Below are positions 1 through 8,338 of a stretch of DNA of 64,000 nucleotides, piece by piece. Each line of letters opens with the position of its first letter. The first letter of the stretch is position 1. The notes below the pieces were generated by a model. That model saw only the letters and a list, made by a program, of their open reading frames with translations. It searched no databases and was not told the origin of the DNA. The stretch comes from Ruminococcus sp. Phil11 (GTDB taxonomy: Bacteria; Bacillota; Clostridia; Oscillospirales; Ruminococcaceae): contig MSGZ01000020.1 in the NCBI GenBank assembly GCA_001940925.1, positions 36,544 to 100,543 on the forward strand, in the 5' to 3' direction. A program made the translations under genes and the position numbers.

Positions 1-371
1 GCTGGGCGGGGATGCGGCTGTTCCGTTTTCCGTATCCGGTGCTCATCAGCGCGGTCATCGGCATCACGAACATTGTGCCGTATTTCGGCCCGATCGCCGG
101 AACGCTGCCCTGCGCGCTGCTCCTGCTGCTCGTCAGGCCGGATGCGGTGCTCTGGTTTCTCATGTATATTGTGATTCTGCAGCAGATCGAAAGCAATCTG
201 ATTTATCCGCGGGTCGTCGGGCATTCGGTCGGACTGCCGCCTGCGTGGGTCATGGCGGCGATCGTCACGGGCGGCGGACTGTTCGGCGTCGGCGGGATGC
301 TGCTCGGCGTCCCGCTCGCGGCGGTGCTGTATGCGCTTCTGCTTCCGGAAAGCGGGATCGCTGCGCGGTGA
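1..371 (+). CDS. AI-2E family transporter, 3' fragment
   Basis: The reading frame is open from the left edge (first full codon at base 3) to a TGA at 369-371, so only about the last 122 residues are present and the start lies outside the window. The fragment has alternating hydrophobic helices and the block ITNIVPYFGPIAG followed by GGGLFGVGG, which is the conserved C-terminal core of the AI-2E/YdiK/PerM permease family. It aligns closely with the complete paralogue at 20961-22298 (ITNIVPYFGP against VTNIIPYFGP; YPRVVGHSVGLP against DPRIVGKSIGLP). These are polytopic inner-membrane exporters of uncertain substrate; some family members export autoinducer-2 and others act as Na+/H+ antiporters. 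The internal ATG at base 12 is not the true start. Confidence 0.85.
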   Translation, partial: WAGMRLFRFPYPVLISAVIGITNIVPYFGPIAGTLPCALLLLLVRPDAVLWFLMYIVILQQIESNLIYPRVVGHSVGLPPAWVMAAIVTGGGLFGVGGMLLGVPLAAVLYALLLPESGIAAR

Positions 372-389
372 ACGGAGAGATGCGCCGCC

Positions 390-419
390 TTGACTTTTTC
401 TGCGGATGTGCTGTATAAT
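390..419 (+). promoter_or_regulatory. Sigma-A promoter for radical SAM gene
   Basis: TTGACT (390-395) and TATAAT (414-419) are separated by 18 bp. The pair lies 47 bp before the ATG at 466 and just after the AI-2E stop. Confidence 0.75.
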
Positions 420-465
420 GAGAATAACAACACAGATTGGATGCAGCAGAAAAAGGGGGGATCAC

Positions 466-1329
466 ATGCATTTCGTAAAGGCAAAGACGATCCTGTCCGC
501 GCAGAACGGCATGAACATTTACCGCGGCTGTCTGCACGGCTGCATTTACTGCGACAGCCGCAGCGAATGCTATCATTTTACGCATGATTTCGAGGATATC
601 GAGGTCAAGGAGAATGCGCCGGAGCTGCTGGAACAGGCACTCCGGTCAAAGCGCAGAAAATGCATGATCGGGACAGGCTCCATGAGCGACCCCTATCTGC
701 CGCCGGAAAAAGACCTGCGGCTGACGCGCCGCTGTCTGGAGCTGATCGCGCAGTACGGCTTCGGGGCGGCGGTGCTCACGAAATCCGACCTGATTTTGCG
801 CGATCTGGATATTCTGGAACAGATCAATGAGCAGAAAAAAGCGGTCGTGCAGATGACACTGACGACCGCGGACGAAGCCCTCTGCCGGATACTGGAGCCG
901 CATGTCTGCACGACGGCGCGGCGGTTTGAAGTGCTCGAAACGATGCGGGCGCATCAGATTCCGACGGTCGTCTGGCTGACGCCGCTGCTGCCGTTTCTCA
1001 ACGATACCGAGGAAAATCTGCGCGGCATTCTGCGGTACTGCATCGACGCGAAGGTGAAGGGCATCGTCTGCTTCGGCATCGGCGTGACGCTCCGGCAGGG
1101 CGACCGCGAGTATTTCTATGCGGCACTCGACCGGCATTTCCCCGGACTGCGCCGCCGCTACGAGCAGACCTTCGGCGATGCTTACGAGGTCACCAGCCCG
1201 GACCATGCAAGGCTGATGCGTATGTTTGCGGACACCTGCGAGGCGCACGGGATCCTGTACAAGCCGGATGCGGTGTTTGCGTATCTGAAAGAATGTCCGC
1301 CCGATCAGGCGCAGCTGACACTGTTCTGA
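466..1329 (+). CDS. SPL-family radical SAM protein
   Basis: This 287-residue protein has the radical SAM cluster motif CLHGCIYC (CX3CX2C) near residues 24-31, directly after RG, as in the spore photoproduct lyase-like / Rv2578c family. These cytosolic enzymes bind a 4Fe-4S cluster and S-adenosylmethionine; the substrate of this small subgroup is not established. The segment TGSMSDPY after the cluster is typical of the subgroup. The ATG at 466 is preferred over an upstream in-frame ATG because AAAAGGGGGG lies 5-10 bases before it. The stop overlaps the end of the convergent regulator gene by 25 bp. No dedicated partner gene is nearby. It is not called as true SplB, because no sporulation context is visible. 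Confidence 0.85.
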   Translation: MHFVKAKTILSAQNGMNIYRGCLHGCIYCDSRSECYHFTHDFEDIEVKENAPELLEQALRSKRRKCMIGTGSMSDPYLPPEKDLRLTRRCLELIAQYGFGAAVLTKSDLILRDLDILEQINEQKKAVVQMTLTTADEALCRILEPHVCTTARRFEVLETMRAHQIPTVVWLTPLLPFLNDTEENLRGILRYCIDAKVKGIVCFGIGVTLRQGDREYFYAALDRHFPGLRRRYEQTFGDAYEVTSPDHARLMRMFADTCEAHGILYKPDAVFAYLKECPPDQAQLTLF

Positions 1330-1946
1330 GAAGATTCGCCGTATTCCGGCTCGCAGCGAACGATTTTGCCGCAGTGCGGACATTTCAGCCAACGGCTGCG
1401 TACTCTCCGCGGGGCGAGCAGCAGCGGCAGCAGCCTCGGTGCGAAAACTGTATCGCATTTGGTACATCTATAGTGCAAAAGTGTGTGCTCCTGATACAGC
1501 ATCAGGAAGATTGCAAGTCCCATTGTACCGCCGAAGAACGCGGTCAGGAATACCTTGACCGGCATCGGGATGACCTCTGTATAGACAGCAATCAGCATGA
1601 TCACAATGGCCATGGAAAGCGCACTCATAACAACTGCGCCGTACAGCAGGCGCATTTTGGAGCGCTTCTGTGCCTTTTGCTCTGCCAGCAGCCGGAGTAC
1701 ATGTTCCTCTGCCTGTTTCTGTCTGCCGGAAGCGTCCAGATGCTCACCTGCAAGCAGCTCGTTGAGATCAAGCTCAAGTGCCTGACAAAGCGGACGGAGC
1801 AAAGAGACATCCGGCAGCCCTTTGCCGCACTCCCATTTGGAGACGGTCTTGTTGCTGATGTTCAGCATGTCTGCAAGCTGCTGCTGTGTCAGACTGTGTG
1901 CCTTTCGCTCGGACGCGATGAATTTACCGATTTGAATCTGATTCAT
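1305..1946 (-). CDS. XRE regulator with two membrane helices and C-terminal zinc ribbon
   Basis: The 213-residue protein starts with a Cro/CI-type helix-turn-helix (about residues 5-62, with LTQQQLADMLNISNKTVSKWE). A linker rich in charged residues follows, then two hydrophobic helices (about 100-122 and 130-150), and then a CTKC...CPHC pair (about 160-195) that should bind zinc. The AGGAGG site lies 8 bases before the ATG. The HTH-membrane layout suggests a membrane-tethered repressor that senses an envelope or small-molecule signal; that role is inference. A good promoter with an overlapping inverted repeat precedes it, consistent with autoregulation. The 3' end overlaps the tail of the radical SAM gene by 25 bp. 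Confidence 0.85.
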   Translation of the reverse strand: MNQIQIGKFIASERKAHSLTQQQLADMLNISNKTVSKWECGKGLPDVSLLRPLCQALELDLNELLAGEHLDASGRQKQAEEHVLRLLAEQKAQKRSKMRLLYGAVVMSALSMAIVIMLIAVYTEVIPMPVKVFLTAFFGGTMGLAIFLMLYQEHTLLHYRCTKCDTVFAPRLLPLLLAPRRVRSRWLKCPHCGKIVRCEPEYGESSQNSVSCA

Positions 1947-1968
1947 AGGATTAACCTCCTGTCTGTCT

Positions 1969-1982
1969 TGATAGCTTTATCA
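1969..1982. promoter_or_regulatory. Candidate autoregulatory operator
   Basis: A perfect inverted repeat, TGATA-N4-TATCA, overlaps the -10 box of the XRE promoter. Cro/CI-type repressors commonly bind short inverted repeats in this position. Binding is inferred, not shown. Confidence 0.45.
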
Positions 1983-2007
1983 TACGGCATCCTGCCGGAT
2001 TTGTCAA
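1979..2007 (-). promoter_or_regulatory. Promoter of XRE gene
   Basis: Read on the minus strand, TTGACA (2007-2002) and TATGAT (1984-1979) have a 17-bp spacer. Confidence 0.8.
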
Positions 2008-2092
2008 TCTACGGAGCGCAGAAATCCGCCTGAAACCTACAACTCTACGTTCAGTAGAGCATGTCCCGGAGCCCGTGTGGCTGGCTTCGTGC

Positions 2093-2121
2093 TTGACAGA
2101 TTATGACGTTTAGAGTATAAT
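2093..2121 (+). promoter_or_regulatory. Consensus sigma-A promoter
   Basis: A perfect TTGACA (2093-2098) and TATAAT (2116-2121) have a 17-bp spacer, 35 bp before the ATG at 2157. This is the strongest consensus match in the first 5 kb and probably also transcribes ychF. Confidence 0.9.
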
Positions 2122-2156
2122 ATCAGTGTATGACTTTTTGAAAGGCGGTGCGCGGG

Positions 2157-2843
2157 ATGACCGATCTGTTTTTCTGTCCCGAACGCTGGGAGCCGGACCC
2201 CATGATCTCCGGCAACGAAGCCGAAATGCGCAGGGTGACCGGCTTCTCCGGAAAAACAGCCGACGCATGGCAGCTCGGAGACTGGGGCACGGCATGGTCT
2301 GCGATCAGCTCCGTGATCCCCGTTGAGACCGGCTGGCTCGAGCCCGGCGCGGAATACCGCTTCTGCTTCTGGCTCAACGGCGGCGAGAACAGCCGTCAGA
2401 GCGAGACCTGTGCGCTCGAAATTTTCGGCGACGACTGGGAGGACAGGCTCAGCTTTCCGCTGAACCGCGGCCGCACCAAACCGATTCTCGAAAAAAATCA
2501 CTGGCTGCTTTACGGCATCCCGTTCACGGCACCGGAGGCTGCGGCAGAGCTGCATTTCCGGTTCGTTGCGGCAGGTGCGGTCTGCACGGTTGCGGGCATT
2601 CCCGATATGGACATGGCCGCCTGTGAGGCACTGACCCCCGATCCGCCGGAAACCGGCAGCCCGCAGCGATATAACATCGTGTTTGCGTCCGGTTATCCGA
2701 ATCATGCCAAGCGCTCCGCAGTCCGCAGTGATTCTGCGGCAGCCGTGAAAAAGGTGCTCTGCATGACGGCGGCCGCCGCCGGTATTGCGGTCGGCTCGGT
2801 GCTTCTGTACCGCGCACTGCATGAGAAAAAGCTGCGGAAATAA
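2157..2843 (+). CDS. Hypothetical protein with C-terminal membrane anchor
   Basis: I do not recognise a family for this 228-residue protein. Its body is rich in W, E and aromatic residues and reads like a beta-sandwich (for example YRFCFWLNGGENS and HFRFVAAGAVCTVAGIP). One hydrophobic helix near residues 202-220 is followed by a short basic tail, which suggests a tail-anchored protein with a cytosolic body; no signal peptide is present. The ATG at 2157 is chosen over the in-frame GTG at 2148 because the AAAGG site at 2141-2145 is well spaced only for the ATG. It lies 53 bp upstream of ychF and probably shares its transcript. Confidence 0.65.
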   Translation: MTDLFFCPERWEPDPMISGNEAEMRRVTGFSGKTADAWQLGDWGTAWSAISSVIPVETGWLEPGAEYRFCFWLNGGENSRQSETCALEIFGDDWEDRLSFPLNRGRTKPILEKNHWLLYGIPFTAPEAAAELHFRFVAAGAVCTVAGIPDMDMAACEALTPDPPETGSPQRYNIVFASGYPNHAKRSAVRSDSAAAVKKVLCMTAAAAGIAVGSVLLYRALHEKKLRK

Positions 2844-2896
2844 GCGAAACCCCGGAATCCCCGGTCAAATATACATATCAGGAGGAATCATTTTTC

Positions 2897-3994
2897 ATGA
2901 AACTCGGAATGGTCGGTCTGCCGAATGTCGGCAAAAGCACCCTGTTCAACGCGCTGACGAATGCCGGCGCGGAATCTGCAAACTATCCGTTCTGTACGAT
3001 CGACAAGAATGTCGGCATCGTTTCCGTGCCGGATGCGCGGCTCGAAAAGCTGGCGGAGATCTATCAGCCGAAAAAGTTTACGCCCGCGACGCTGCAGTTC
3101 GTCGATATCGCGGGACTGGTCAAGGGCGCGTCCAAGGGCGAGGGCCTCGGCAACCGCTTCCTTGCGGATATCCGCGAGGTCGATGCGATCATCCATGTCG
3201 TGCGCTGCTTTGAGGACGACAACATCGTCCACGTTGACGGCTCCATTGACCCTAAGCGTGATATCGAGGTCATCAATCTGGAGCTGGTCTTTTCCGATAT
3301 CGAGCTGATCGAACGCCGCATCGACAAGACCGCCAAGCTTGCCAAGGGCGACAAAAAATACGCAGCGGATGTCGAGCTTCTGAAGCGTTTGCTGGCGCAT
3401 CTCTCCGACGGAAAACCCGCGCGCAGCTTCGACTGCACCGAGGACGAGCTGGCTGTCATTCTGGAGACCCCGCTGCTGACCGCAAAGCCGGTCATTTATG
3501 CGGCGAACCTCTCCGAGGCCGATTTCTCCGGCGATCTGGACAGCAATCCGCATTTTCAGGCGGTGAAAACGATCGCGGAGGCAGAGCACGCTGCCGTATT
3601 CCCGATCTGCGCACAGATCGAGGCGGAGATCTCCGATATGGACGAGGAGGAGCAGAAGATGTTTCTTGCCGATCTCGGTCTGGAGGAATCCGGCCTGACG
3701 CGCATCATCCATGCGGGCTATGCGCTGCTCGGACTGATCTCCTATCTGACCGGCGGTGCGGACGAGTGCCGCGCATGGACGATCAAAAAGGGCACGAAGG
3801 CTCCGCAGGCAGCCGGAAAGATCCACTCTGATTTTGAAAAGGGCTTCATCCGTGCGGAGGTCATTTCCTTTGACGATTTCATGGCGAACGGCGGCAATAT
3901 GGTCGCAGCGAAGGAAAAGGGCGTCGTGCGTATGGAGGGAAAGACCTACGAGGTCGCCGACGGCGATATCATCACCTTCCACTTCACAAGTTAA
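2897..3994 (+). CDS. ychF: Redox-regulated ATPase YchF (Obg-family P-loop NTPase)
   Basis: At 365 residues this is the usual length for the YchF/OLA1 family. The P-loop GLPNVGKST lies at residues 7-15 and the G3 block [19 protein letters not shown] at about 70-88. The G4 position reads NLSE rather than NKxD, which is the family hallmark of ATP rather than GTP preference. A TGS-type C-terminal domain follows (EVISFDDFM...[13 protein letters not shown]). The protein binds ribosomes and acts in stress and translation control. AGGAGG lies 9 bases before the ATG. A strong terminator follows at 4087-4122. Confidence 0.97.
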   Translation: MKLGMVGLPNVGKSTLFNALTNAGAESANYPFCTIDKNVGIVSVPDARLEKLAEIYQPKKFTPATLQFVDIAGLVKGASKGEGLGNRFLADIREVDAIIHVVRCFEDDNIVHVDGSIDPKRDIEVINLELVFSDIELIERRIDKTAKLAKGDKKYAADVELLKRLLAHLSDGKPARSFDCTEDELAVILETPLLTAKPVIYAANLSEADFSGDLDSNPHFQAVKTIAEAEHAAVFPICAQIEAEISDMDEEEQKMFLADLGLEESGLTRIIHAGYALLGLISYLTGGADECRAWTIKKGTKAPQAAGKIHSDFEKGFIRAEVISFDDFMANGGNMVAAKEKGVVRMEGKTYEVADGDIITFHFTS

Positions 3995-4001
3995 AGGTGT
4001 C

Positions 4002-4060
4002 TCCGACGGATCAATAACAGGTTCCGCCCAAACATGAAAATACTGATTTTTCATGTTGAC
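4002..4060 (+). repeat. Diverged copy of dispersed palindromic element B
   Basis: CTCCGACGGATC...GTTCCGCCCAAACATGAA and the perfect stem AACATGAAAA/TTTTCATGTT (4031-4040 with 4048-4057) match, with substitutions, the elements at 42017-42075 and 42625-42683. It sits directly after ychF, as the others sit after guaB and purA. Confidence 0.6.
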
Positions 4061-4086
4061 CTTTTGGAATCCTATTATAAAGTGTA

Positions 4087-4122
4087 ACCGGGTGCTGATG
4101 TAACAGTCGGCACCCGGTTTTT
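4087..4122 (+). terminator. Intrinsic terminator after ychF
   Basis: The 9-bp stem ACCGGGTGC/GCACCCGGT is followed by TTTTT. Confidence 0.85.
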
Positions 4123-4188
4123 ATGAGGCGGATATGTACGGCACTTCACGGAGATGTACGTACATGTTTAAAAAGTTGTCCGCTCCGC

Positions 4189-4221
4189 TAAAAAAGAAAA
4201 TCACCGCCGAAGCAGTGATTT
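4189..4221 (-). terminator. Second terminator of candidate sRNA
   Basis: On the minus strand a 10-bp stem AAATCACTGC/GCGGTGATTT is closed by a TTCG tetraloop and followed by TTCTTTTTT. It lies 5 bases after the first terminator. Confidence 0.8.
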
Positions 4222-4225
4222 CAGG

Positions 4226-4252
4226 AAAAAGCAGATGTGTACCGGCATCTGC
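4226..4252 (-). terminator. First terminator of candidate sRNA
   Basis: On the minus strand the stem GCAGATG/CATCTGC with an 8-base loop is followed by TTTTT. The opposite strand has no useful U tract. Confidence 0.75.
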
Positions 4253-4358
4253 CTTTGCATCGCAGTGCGTCCGCGCGGAGAGGGTTCCCGACGGAGGGGT
4301 GTGCCGGGAAAGCGGATGCGCCGCAACGTGTCGTTTGATAAGCTTTGTTCTTATCTGC
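4226..4358 (-). ncRNA. Candidate small RNA, about 133 nt (or about 170 nt to the second terminator)
   Basis: On the minus strand an extended -10 promoter (4365-4393) is followed about 105 bases later by two back-to-back intrinsic terminators, with no gene on that strand. The only minus-strand open frame there has no ribosome binding site. The predicted transcript has a 5' hairpin (GATAAG...CTTATC), a TTCCCG/CGGGAA stem and further GC-rich complementarities before the terminator. It does not match the cores of SRP RNA, tmRNA or RNase P that I know, and 6S RNA cannot be excluded. The start at 4358 assumes initiation 7 bases after the -10 box. Confidence 0.5.
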
Positions 4359-4364
4359 ATTTTT

Positions 4365-4393
4365 ATTATAGCACAGCAATACTGTACATGCAA
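4365..4393 (-). promoter_or_regulatory. Promoter of candidate sRNA
   Basis: On the minus strand TTGCAT (4393-4388) and TATAAT (4370-4365) have a 17-bp spacer, with an extended -10 TGC before TATAAT. Confidence 0.75.
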
Positions 4394-4563
4394 TGTGAAA
4401 TTGTGCGATCAACTGTTGTTTTGTCGCCAATTGTATCAGACATGACCGTACAGGCCGGAAGCCGCCCCGGAATCGGCATATTTCCGGCGTTCGTCAGCCT
4501 GCACAAATATCATGCGGATATCCTGTGAGAATGACGAAAACCCCAGTGACTGCATAAAGAAAC
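4394..4563. other. Spacer between sRNA promoter and GGDEF promoter
   Basis: This 170-bp non-coding stretch separates the minus-strand sRNA promoter from the plus-strand promoter at 4564. I see no ORF with a ribosome binding site and no clear regulatory motif. Confidence 0.5.
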
Positions 4564-4592
4564 TTGACAAAATCCTGCCGGTGTGCTAAAAT
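4564..4592 (+). promoter_or_regulatory. Promoter of GGDEF gene
   Basis: TTGACA (4564-4569) and TAAAAT (4587-4592) have a 17-bp spacer and an extended -10 TGC. The leader is about 65 nt. Confidence 0.8.
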
Positions 4593-4665
4593 GAATTTGT
4601 ATGTAATCCGTAAAAAACGGGTCTCTGACCGGAACGCACGCTTTCCGATGCAATGAGGTGAACCT

Positions 4666-6624
4666 ATGCCAAAATACAGCTACGAATTTACGATCGCCGT
4701 GATCGCATCCGGGATAGACGAGGAATACCAGCAGTCCATTCTGCGCGGTATCCACCGCTATGCCGCCCAGCATCAGGTCAATGTCGCACACTTTATCGCC
4801 TTCAGCGGGAGCCTCCCGAATCCGAAGTACGATCAGGGTGAGTATAACATTTTTGAGCTGCCGAACTTTTCGCTGTTCGACGGCGCGATTCTGCTGTCCA
4901 ATACGTTCTCCGGCGAGATCGCGGAGGATCTGCAGCGGCGGATCAGGGCAGCGGGCATCCCTGCTGTCAGCATTGACCGCGAGCTTGAGGATCTCTATTA
5001 TATCGGCGTGCAGAACGATTCTGCCATGGAGCAGATCACGCGCCACATGATCGAGGAGCACGGCGTCACGCGGCTGAACTTCATTTCCGGCCCCGATTCC
5101 AATACCGAGAGTGCCGAGCGGTTCGAGGCGTTCTGCAGGGTGCTCCGCGAGCATCAGATCCCGCTGGAGCCGGAGCGCGTGTATCACGGCTCATTCCGTT
5201 CCAGAGACGGCAGAAGCGCGATCGAAAGCTTCCTCAAATCCGGCCTCAGCTTTCCGCAGGCAATCGTCTGCGCGAACGATGCCATGGCTGTTTCCGCGGT
5301 GCTGACACTCGAGGAAAACGGCATCCGCTGCCCGGAGGATGTTCTTGTTTCCGGTTTTGACAATACCTATAAGGCGCGGAACTTTTCGCCTGCACTGACA
5401 ACAGTCGAGCGGCCGCTGCTGCAATCCGGTGCGCTTGCGTGTGAGATGATCTGCCGCCATGCTGCCGGCGAGACGCTGGAACGCCGCGCGCTGCTCAATG
5501 CCGTTCCGATCTTCTCGGAGAGCTGCGGCTGTCAGCCTGCCGATACCGAGGACATCAATGTCTATAAAAAGCGCAGCTATCAGGCAACCGAAGCAATGCT
5601 GCGGGATATTTCACGGAACAACCAGATGTCCTGCGCGCTGGTAGAATGCGACCGGCTGGATGAATATATCGAAACATTAAAACAGTTCGTGCTGAAAACC
5701 GGCTGCGAGGAATTCTACCTCTGCCTGAACGACAACTGGCATGTGCGCCAGATCCGGCAGGAGGGCGGCTATGCGGGCGTGCTCGATCCCGATACCTATA
5801 TCACGGAGGGCTATTCCGGCAGAATGATCATGCCGATCGCCTATTATGACGGCGAGTTCCAGAAGGCCGATGCGAGCTTCAGCCCCGACGAGATCCTGCC
5901 GCGGCTCCGCACCGAGACTGACCGCCCGCGCAATCTGTTCTTCGTACCGCTGCATTTCCGGGAACGCTGCCTCGGTTATTTTGCGATCGTCAATTCCGAG
6001 TTCCCGATGAACAGTGCCATGTTCCATTCGTGGAGCATCACGATCAGCAATACGCTGGAAAACTTCCGCAAGATCCTGTGCCTTGATGAGATCGTCGAGG
6101 AGCTGGATAAGCTTTATGCGATCGACTCGCTGACCGGAATCTTCAACCGCAACGGATTCAAGCGCAGCGCACAGGTCGTATTCGACCGCTGCATCCGCGA
6201 ACGCCGCTCCGTCATGGTCATGTTCGCCGATATGGACGGCCTGAAAGCGATCAACGATTCCTACGGCCACGCCGCGGGTGACCGCGCGCTCCGTTCCATT
6301 GCGGGGCTTTTGCAGACCGCCTGCACCCGCGGCGAGATCGTCTGCCGGTTTGGCGGCGATGAGTTCTTTGTATTCTGCGAGGACTATACCGAGGAGGATG
6401 TTGCGGCACTGCGCAGCAGGATCCTCAAGGGACTCGAGATCTGCAATGCGTATTCCGGCACGCCCTACCAGCTCAGCCTGAGCATGGGCGCATGCATCAC
6501 CGTGCCGCCGGAGGGCAGCACGATCTTCCAGCTCATCACGCTGGCGGACAACAAGATGTATGAGGAGAAAAAGAAACGGAACCCGTCGAAGTATCTGAAA
6601 CAGACCGGCAAACCGAAAACCTGA
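4666..6624 (+). CDS. Diguanylate cyclase with LacI/RbsB-type ligand-binding domain
   Basis: In this 652-residue protein residues 1-285 form a periplasmic-binding-protein fold of the LacI-sensor type (FTIAVIASGIDEEYQQSILRGI, VIGPD-like FISGPDSNTES, CANDAMAVSAVLTLEENGIRCPEDV, SGFDNT). It has no helix-turn-helix, signal peptide or membrane segment, so it should sense a cytosolic sugar-like ligand. A linker of about 190 residues leads to a GGDEF domain (about 485-640) with intact RFGGDEFF, predicted to make cyclic di-GMP. The usual inhibitory RxxD site reads TRGE, so feedback inhibition is probably lost. GAGGTG lies 5 bases before the ATG. A GC-rich hairpin follows the stop. Confidence 0.9.
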   Translation: MPKYSYEFTIAVIASGIDEEYQQSILRGIHRYAAQHQVNVAHFIAFSGSLPNPKYDQGEYNIFELPNFSLFDGAILLSNTFSGEIAEDLQRRIRAAGIPAVSIDRELEDLYYIGVQNDSAMEQITRHMIEEHGVTRLNFISGPDSNTESAERFEAFCRVLREHQIPLEPERVYHGSFRSRDGRSAIESFLKSGLSFPQAIVCANDAMAVSAVLTLEENGIRCPEDVLVSGFDNTYKARNFSPALTTVERPLLQSGALACEMICRHAAGETLERRALLNAVPIFSESCGCQPADTEDINVYKKRSYQATEAMLRDISRNNQMSCALVECDRLDEYIETLKQFVLKTGCEEFYLCLNDNWHVRQIRQEGGYAGVLDPDTYITEGYSGRMIMPIAYYDGEFQKADASFSPDEILPRLRTETDRPRNLFFVPLHFRERCLGYFAIVNSEFPMNSAMFHSWSITISNTLENFRKILCLDEIVEELDKLYAIDSLTGIFNRNGFKRSAQVVFDRCIRERRSVMVMFADMDGLKAINDSYGHAAGDRALRSIAGLLQTACTRGEIVCRFGGDEFFVFCEDYTEEDVAALRSRILKGLEICNAYSGTPYQLSLSMGACITVPPEGSTIFQLITLADNKMYEEKKKRNPSKYLKQTGKPKT

Positions 6625-6633
6625 TCCGAAAAA

Positions 6634-6665
6634 CCGCCGCAGCGATCCGATCCTGCGGCGGTGTG
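6634..6665 (+). terminator. Hairpin after GGDEF gene
   Basis: The 9-bp stem CCGCCGCAG/CTGCGGCGG is followed by a weak TGTGCTTGTT tract. It may attenuate rather than stop transcription into dapL. Confidence 0.5.
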
Positions 6666-6694
6666 CTTGTTATTCCGATGAGAGGAGGGCACAT

Positions 6695-7924
6695 TTGCAG
6701 CTCAATGAAAATATCCTGAAGCTGGAACAGAACTATCTGTTTGCGGAGATCGCGCTGCGCGTCCGGCATTTCCGGGAAGCGCACCCGGAGGCGGAGATCC
6801 TCTCACTCGGCATCAACGATGTGACGCGGCCGCTTGCACCCGCAGTCAGTGCGGCAATGGCGGAGGCGGCAAGGGATATGCAGGACGCCGGCCGGTTCCA
6901 CGGCTACGGCGACGTACAGGGCGAGCCGTTCCTGCGGGAGGCGATCGCCGCCTATTACCGCAGCTTTCATGTCAGCATCGGCGCGGAGGATGTGTTCGTC
7001 AGCGACGGCGCAAAAAGCGACCTCGCAAACCTCTGCGACCTGTTCGCGCCGGATTCCGCGGTGCTGCTCCCGAACCCGGTGTATCCGGTGTTCTACGACA
7101 CGAGCGTCATGGCGGGGCGGAAGATCCTGTTTGCGAACGGCACGAAGGAAAACGGCTTCCTGCCGATGCCCGATCCTGCCGTATCCGCAGACCTGATCTA
7201 TCTCTGCTCCCCGAACAACCCGACCGGCGCGGTCTATTCGCGGGCGCAGCTCCGTCAGTGGGTCGAATACGCCCGCGCACACAATGCCTGCATCATCTAC
7301 GATGCGGCGTATGAAGCCTATATCCGCAGCGCGGCGCTCCCGCGGAGCATCTTCGAGATCGCTGGCGCGGAGACCTGCGCGATCGAGATCAACTCGTTCT
7401 CGAAAATGGCCGGCTTTACCGGCGTGCGATGCAGCTTTGTCATCGTGCCGCGGACGCTGATGCAGGACGGGCAGTCTCTGCACAAGCTCTGGATGCGGCG
7501 GCAGTCCACGAAGTACAACGGCACCTCGTATATCGTCCAGCGCGGCGCGGCGGCGGCACTCTCGGCAGAGGGTCAGCGGCAGGTGCGGCAGGATGTGCAG
7601 TATTACATGGAGAATGCCGATATCATCCGGAACGCGCTGCACCGGAGCGGTGTCTTTACGACCGGCGGCGAGCACGCCCCCTATGTCTGGATGGAATGCC
7701 CGTATCACATGGCCTCATGGGACTGCTTCGGGCTGCTGCTCTCGCATTACGGCATCGTGACCTCTCCGGGCGCGGGCTTCGGCGTGCAGGGCGAGGGCTG
7801 GCTCAGATTCTCGTCGTTCGGCAGCCGCGAGACGATCGGCCGGGCGGCGCATAAGCTGGCGGCCATGGACTGGGACCAGCTCGCACTCTGGGCGGTCAAC
7901 AGCCTTCATGCTGGGGACGGCTGA
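6695..7924 (+). CDS. dapL: LL-diaminopimelate aminotransferase
   Basis: The 409-residue fold-type I PLP enzyme has the DapL-typical LGINDVTRPLAPAV (about 37-50) and YGDVQGEPFLREAI, then CSPNNPTGAVY and the PLP lysine in NSFSKMAGFTG (about 234-244). DapL converts tetrahydrodipicolinate to LL-diaminopimelate with glutamate in one step, feeding lysine and peptidoglycan synthesis. The start is an uncommon TTG at 6695, chosen because GAGGAGGG sits 5 bases upstream and no ATG fits. The gene lies 70 bp after the GGDEF gene and could be partly cotranscribed with it. No other lysine gene is present in the window. Confidence 0.92.
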   Translation: MQLNENILKLEQNYLFAEIALRVRHFREAHPEAEILSLGINDVTRPLAPAVSAAMAEAARDMQDAGRFHGYGDVQGEPFLREAIAAYYRSFHVSIGAEDVFVSDGAKSDLANLCDLFAPDSAVLLPNPVYPVFYDTSVMAGRKILFANGTKENGFLPMPDPAVSADLIYLCSPNNPTGAVYSRAQLRQWVEYARAHNACIIYDAAYEAYIRSAALPRSIFEIAGAETCAIEINSFSKMAGFTGVRCSFVIVPRTLMQDGQSLHKLWMRRQSTKYNGTSYIVQRGAAAALSAEGQRQVRQDVQYYMENADIIRNALHRSGVFTTGGEHAPYVWMECPYHMASWDCFGLLLSHYGIVTSPGAGFGVQGEGWLRFSSFGSRETIGRAAHKLAAMDWDQLALWAVNSLHAGDG

Positions 7925-8338
7925 AATCAGAACACACAAAAATGAAGCATCCCGCTCCGCGATATCCGGATAAAACGGAGAAATCCGCCTGAAATGCGAA
8001 AAATCCGCCTGAATCCCGGGTTTTTGCGGTTCTGAACAAAAAACGGCAGGCGCGGACGAAGCGTTCCGTGTTTTATAGAAAAAGACTTTGTGCGATATGC
8101 ATAATTCAGCGGGTCGAAAATCGGCTCCGGTATTGACTTTTCACTGTTTTCGCCTGCGGAATTTGTTTAATTCAGCTATTGCATTTTCTGCGTGAATGGG
8201 GTATAATAAATTGGTATTGTTTGCAGGGTCCTGCGCTGTTTGCAGGCTCTGCGCCGCAGCCGCGCAACCGGCGCAGCGGCCAGCGGTGCCGTCAGCGGCA
8301 GACCGATGATTTTGACGCGCCGGAGAATGGAGTTCAGC
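7925..8338. other. Spacer dapL-glgP
   Basis: No gene is seen. It contains two direct copies of AAATCCGCCTGAA (7981-7993 and 8001-8013), a third copy of which lies at 2022-2034. It also carries the glgP promoter at 8179-8207 and a GC-rich leader of about 125 nt. Confidence 0.6.
8179..8207 (+). promoter_or_regulatory. Promoter of glgP
   Basis: TTGCAT (8179-8184) and TATAAT (8202-8207) have a 17-bp spacer. Confidence 0.75.

Noticed and set aside
4134..4445. 103-codon frame on the plus strand
   Set aside because: It has no ribosome site and crosses the candidate sRNA and its terminators.
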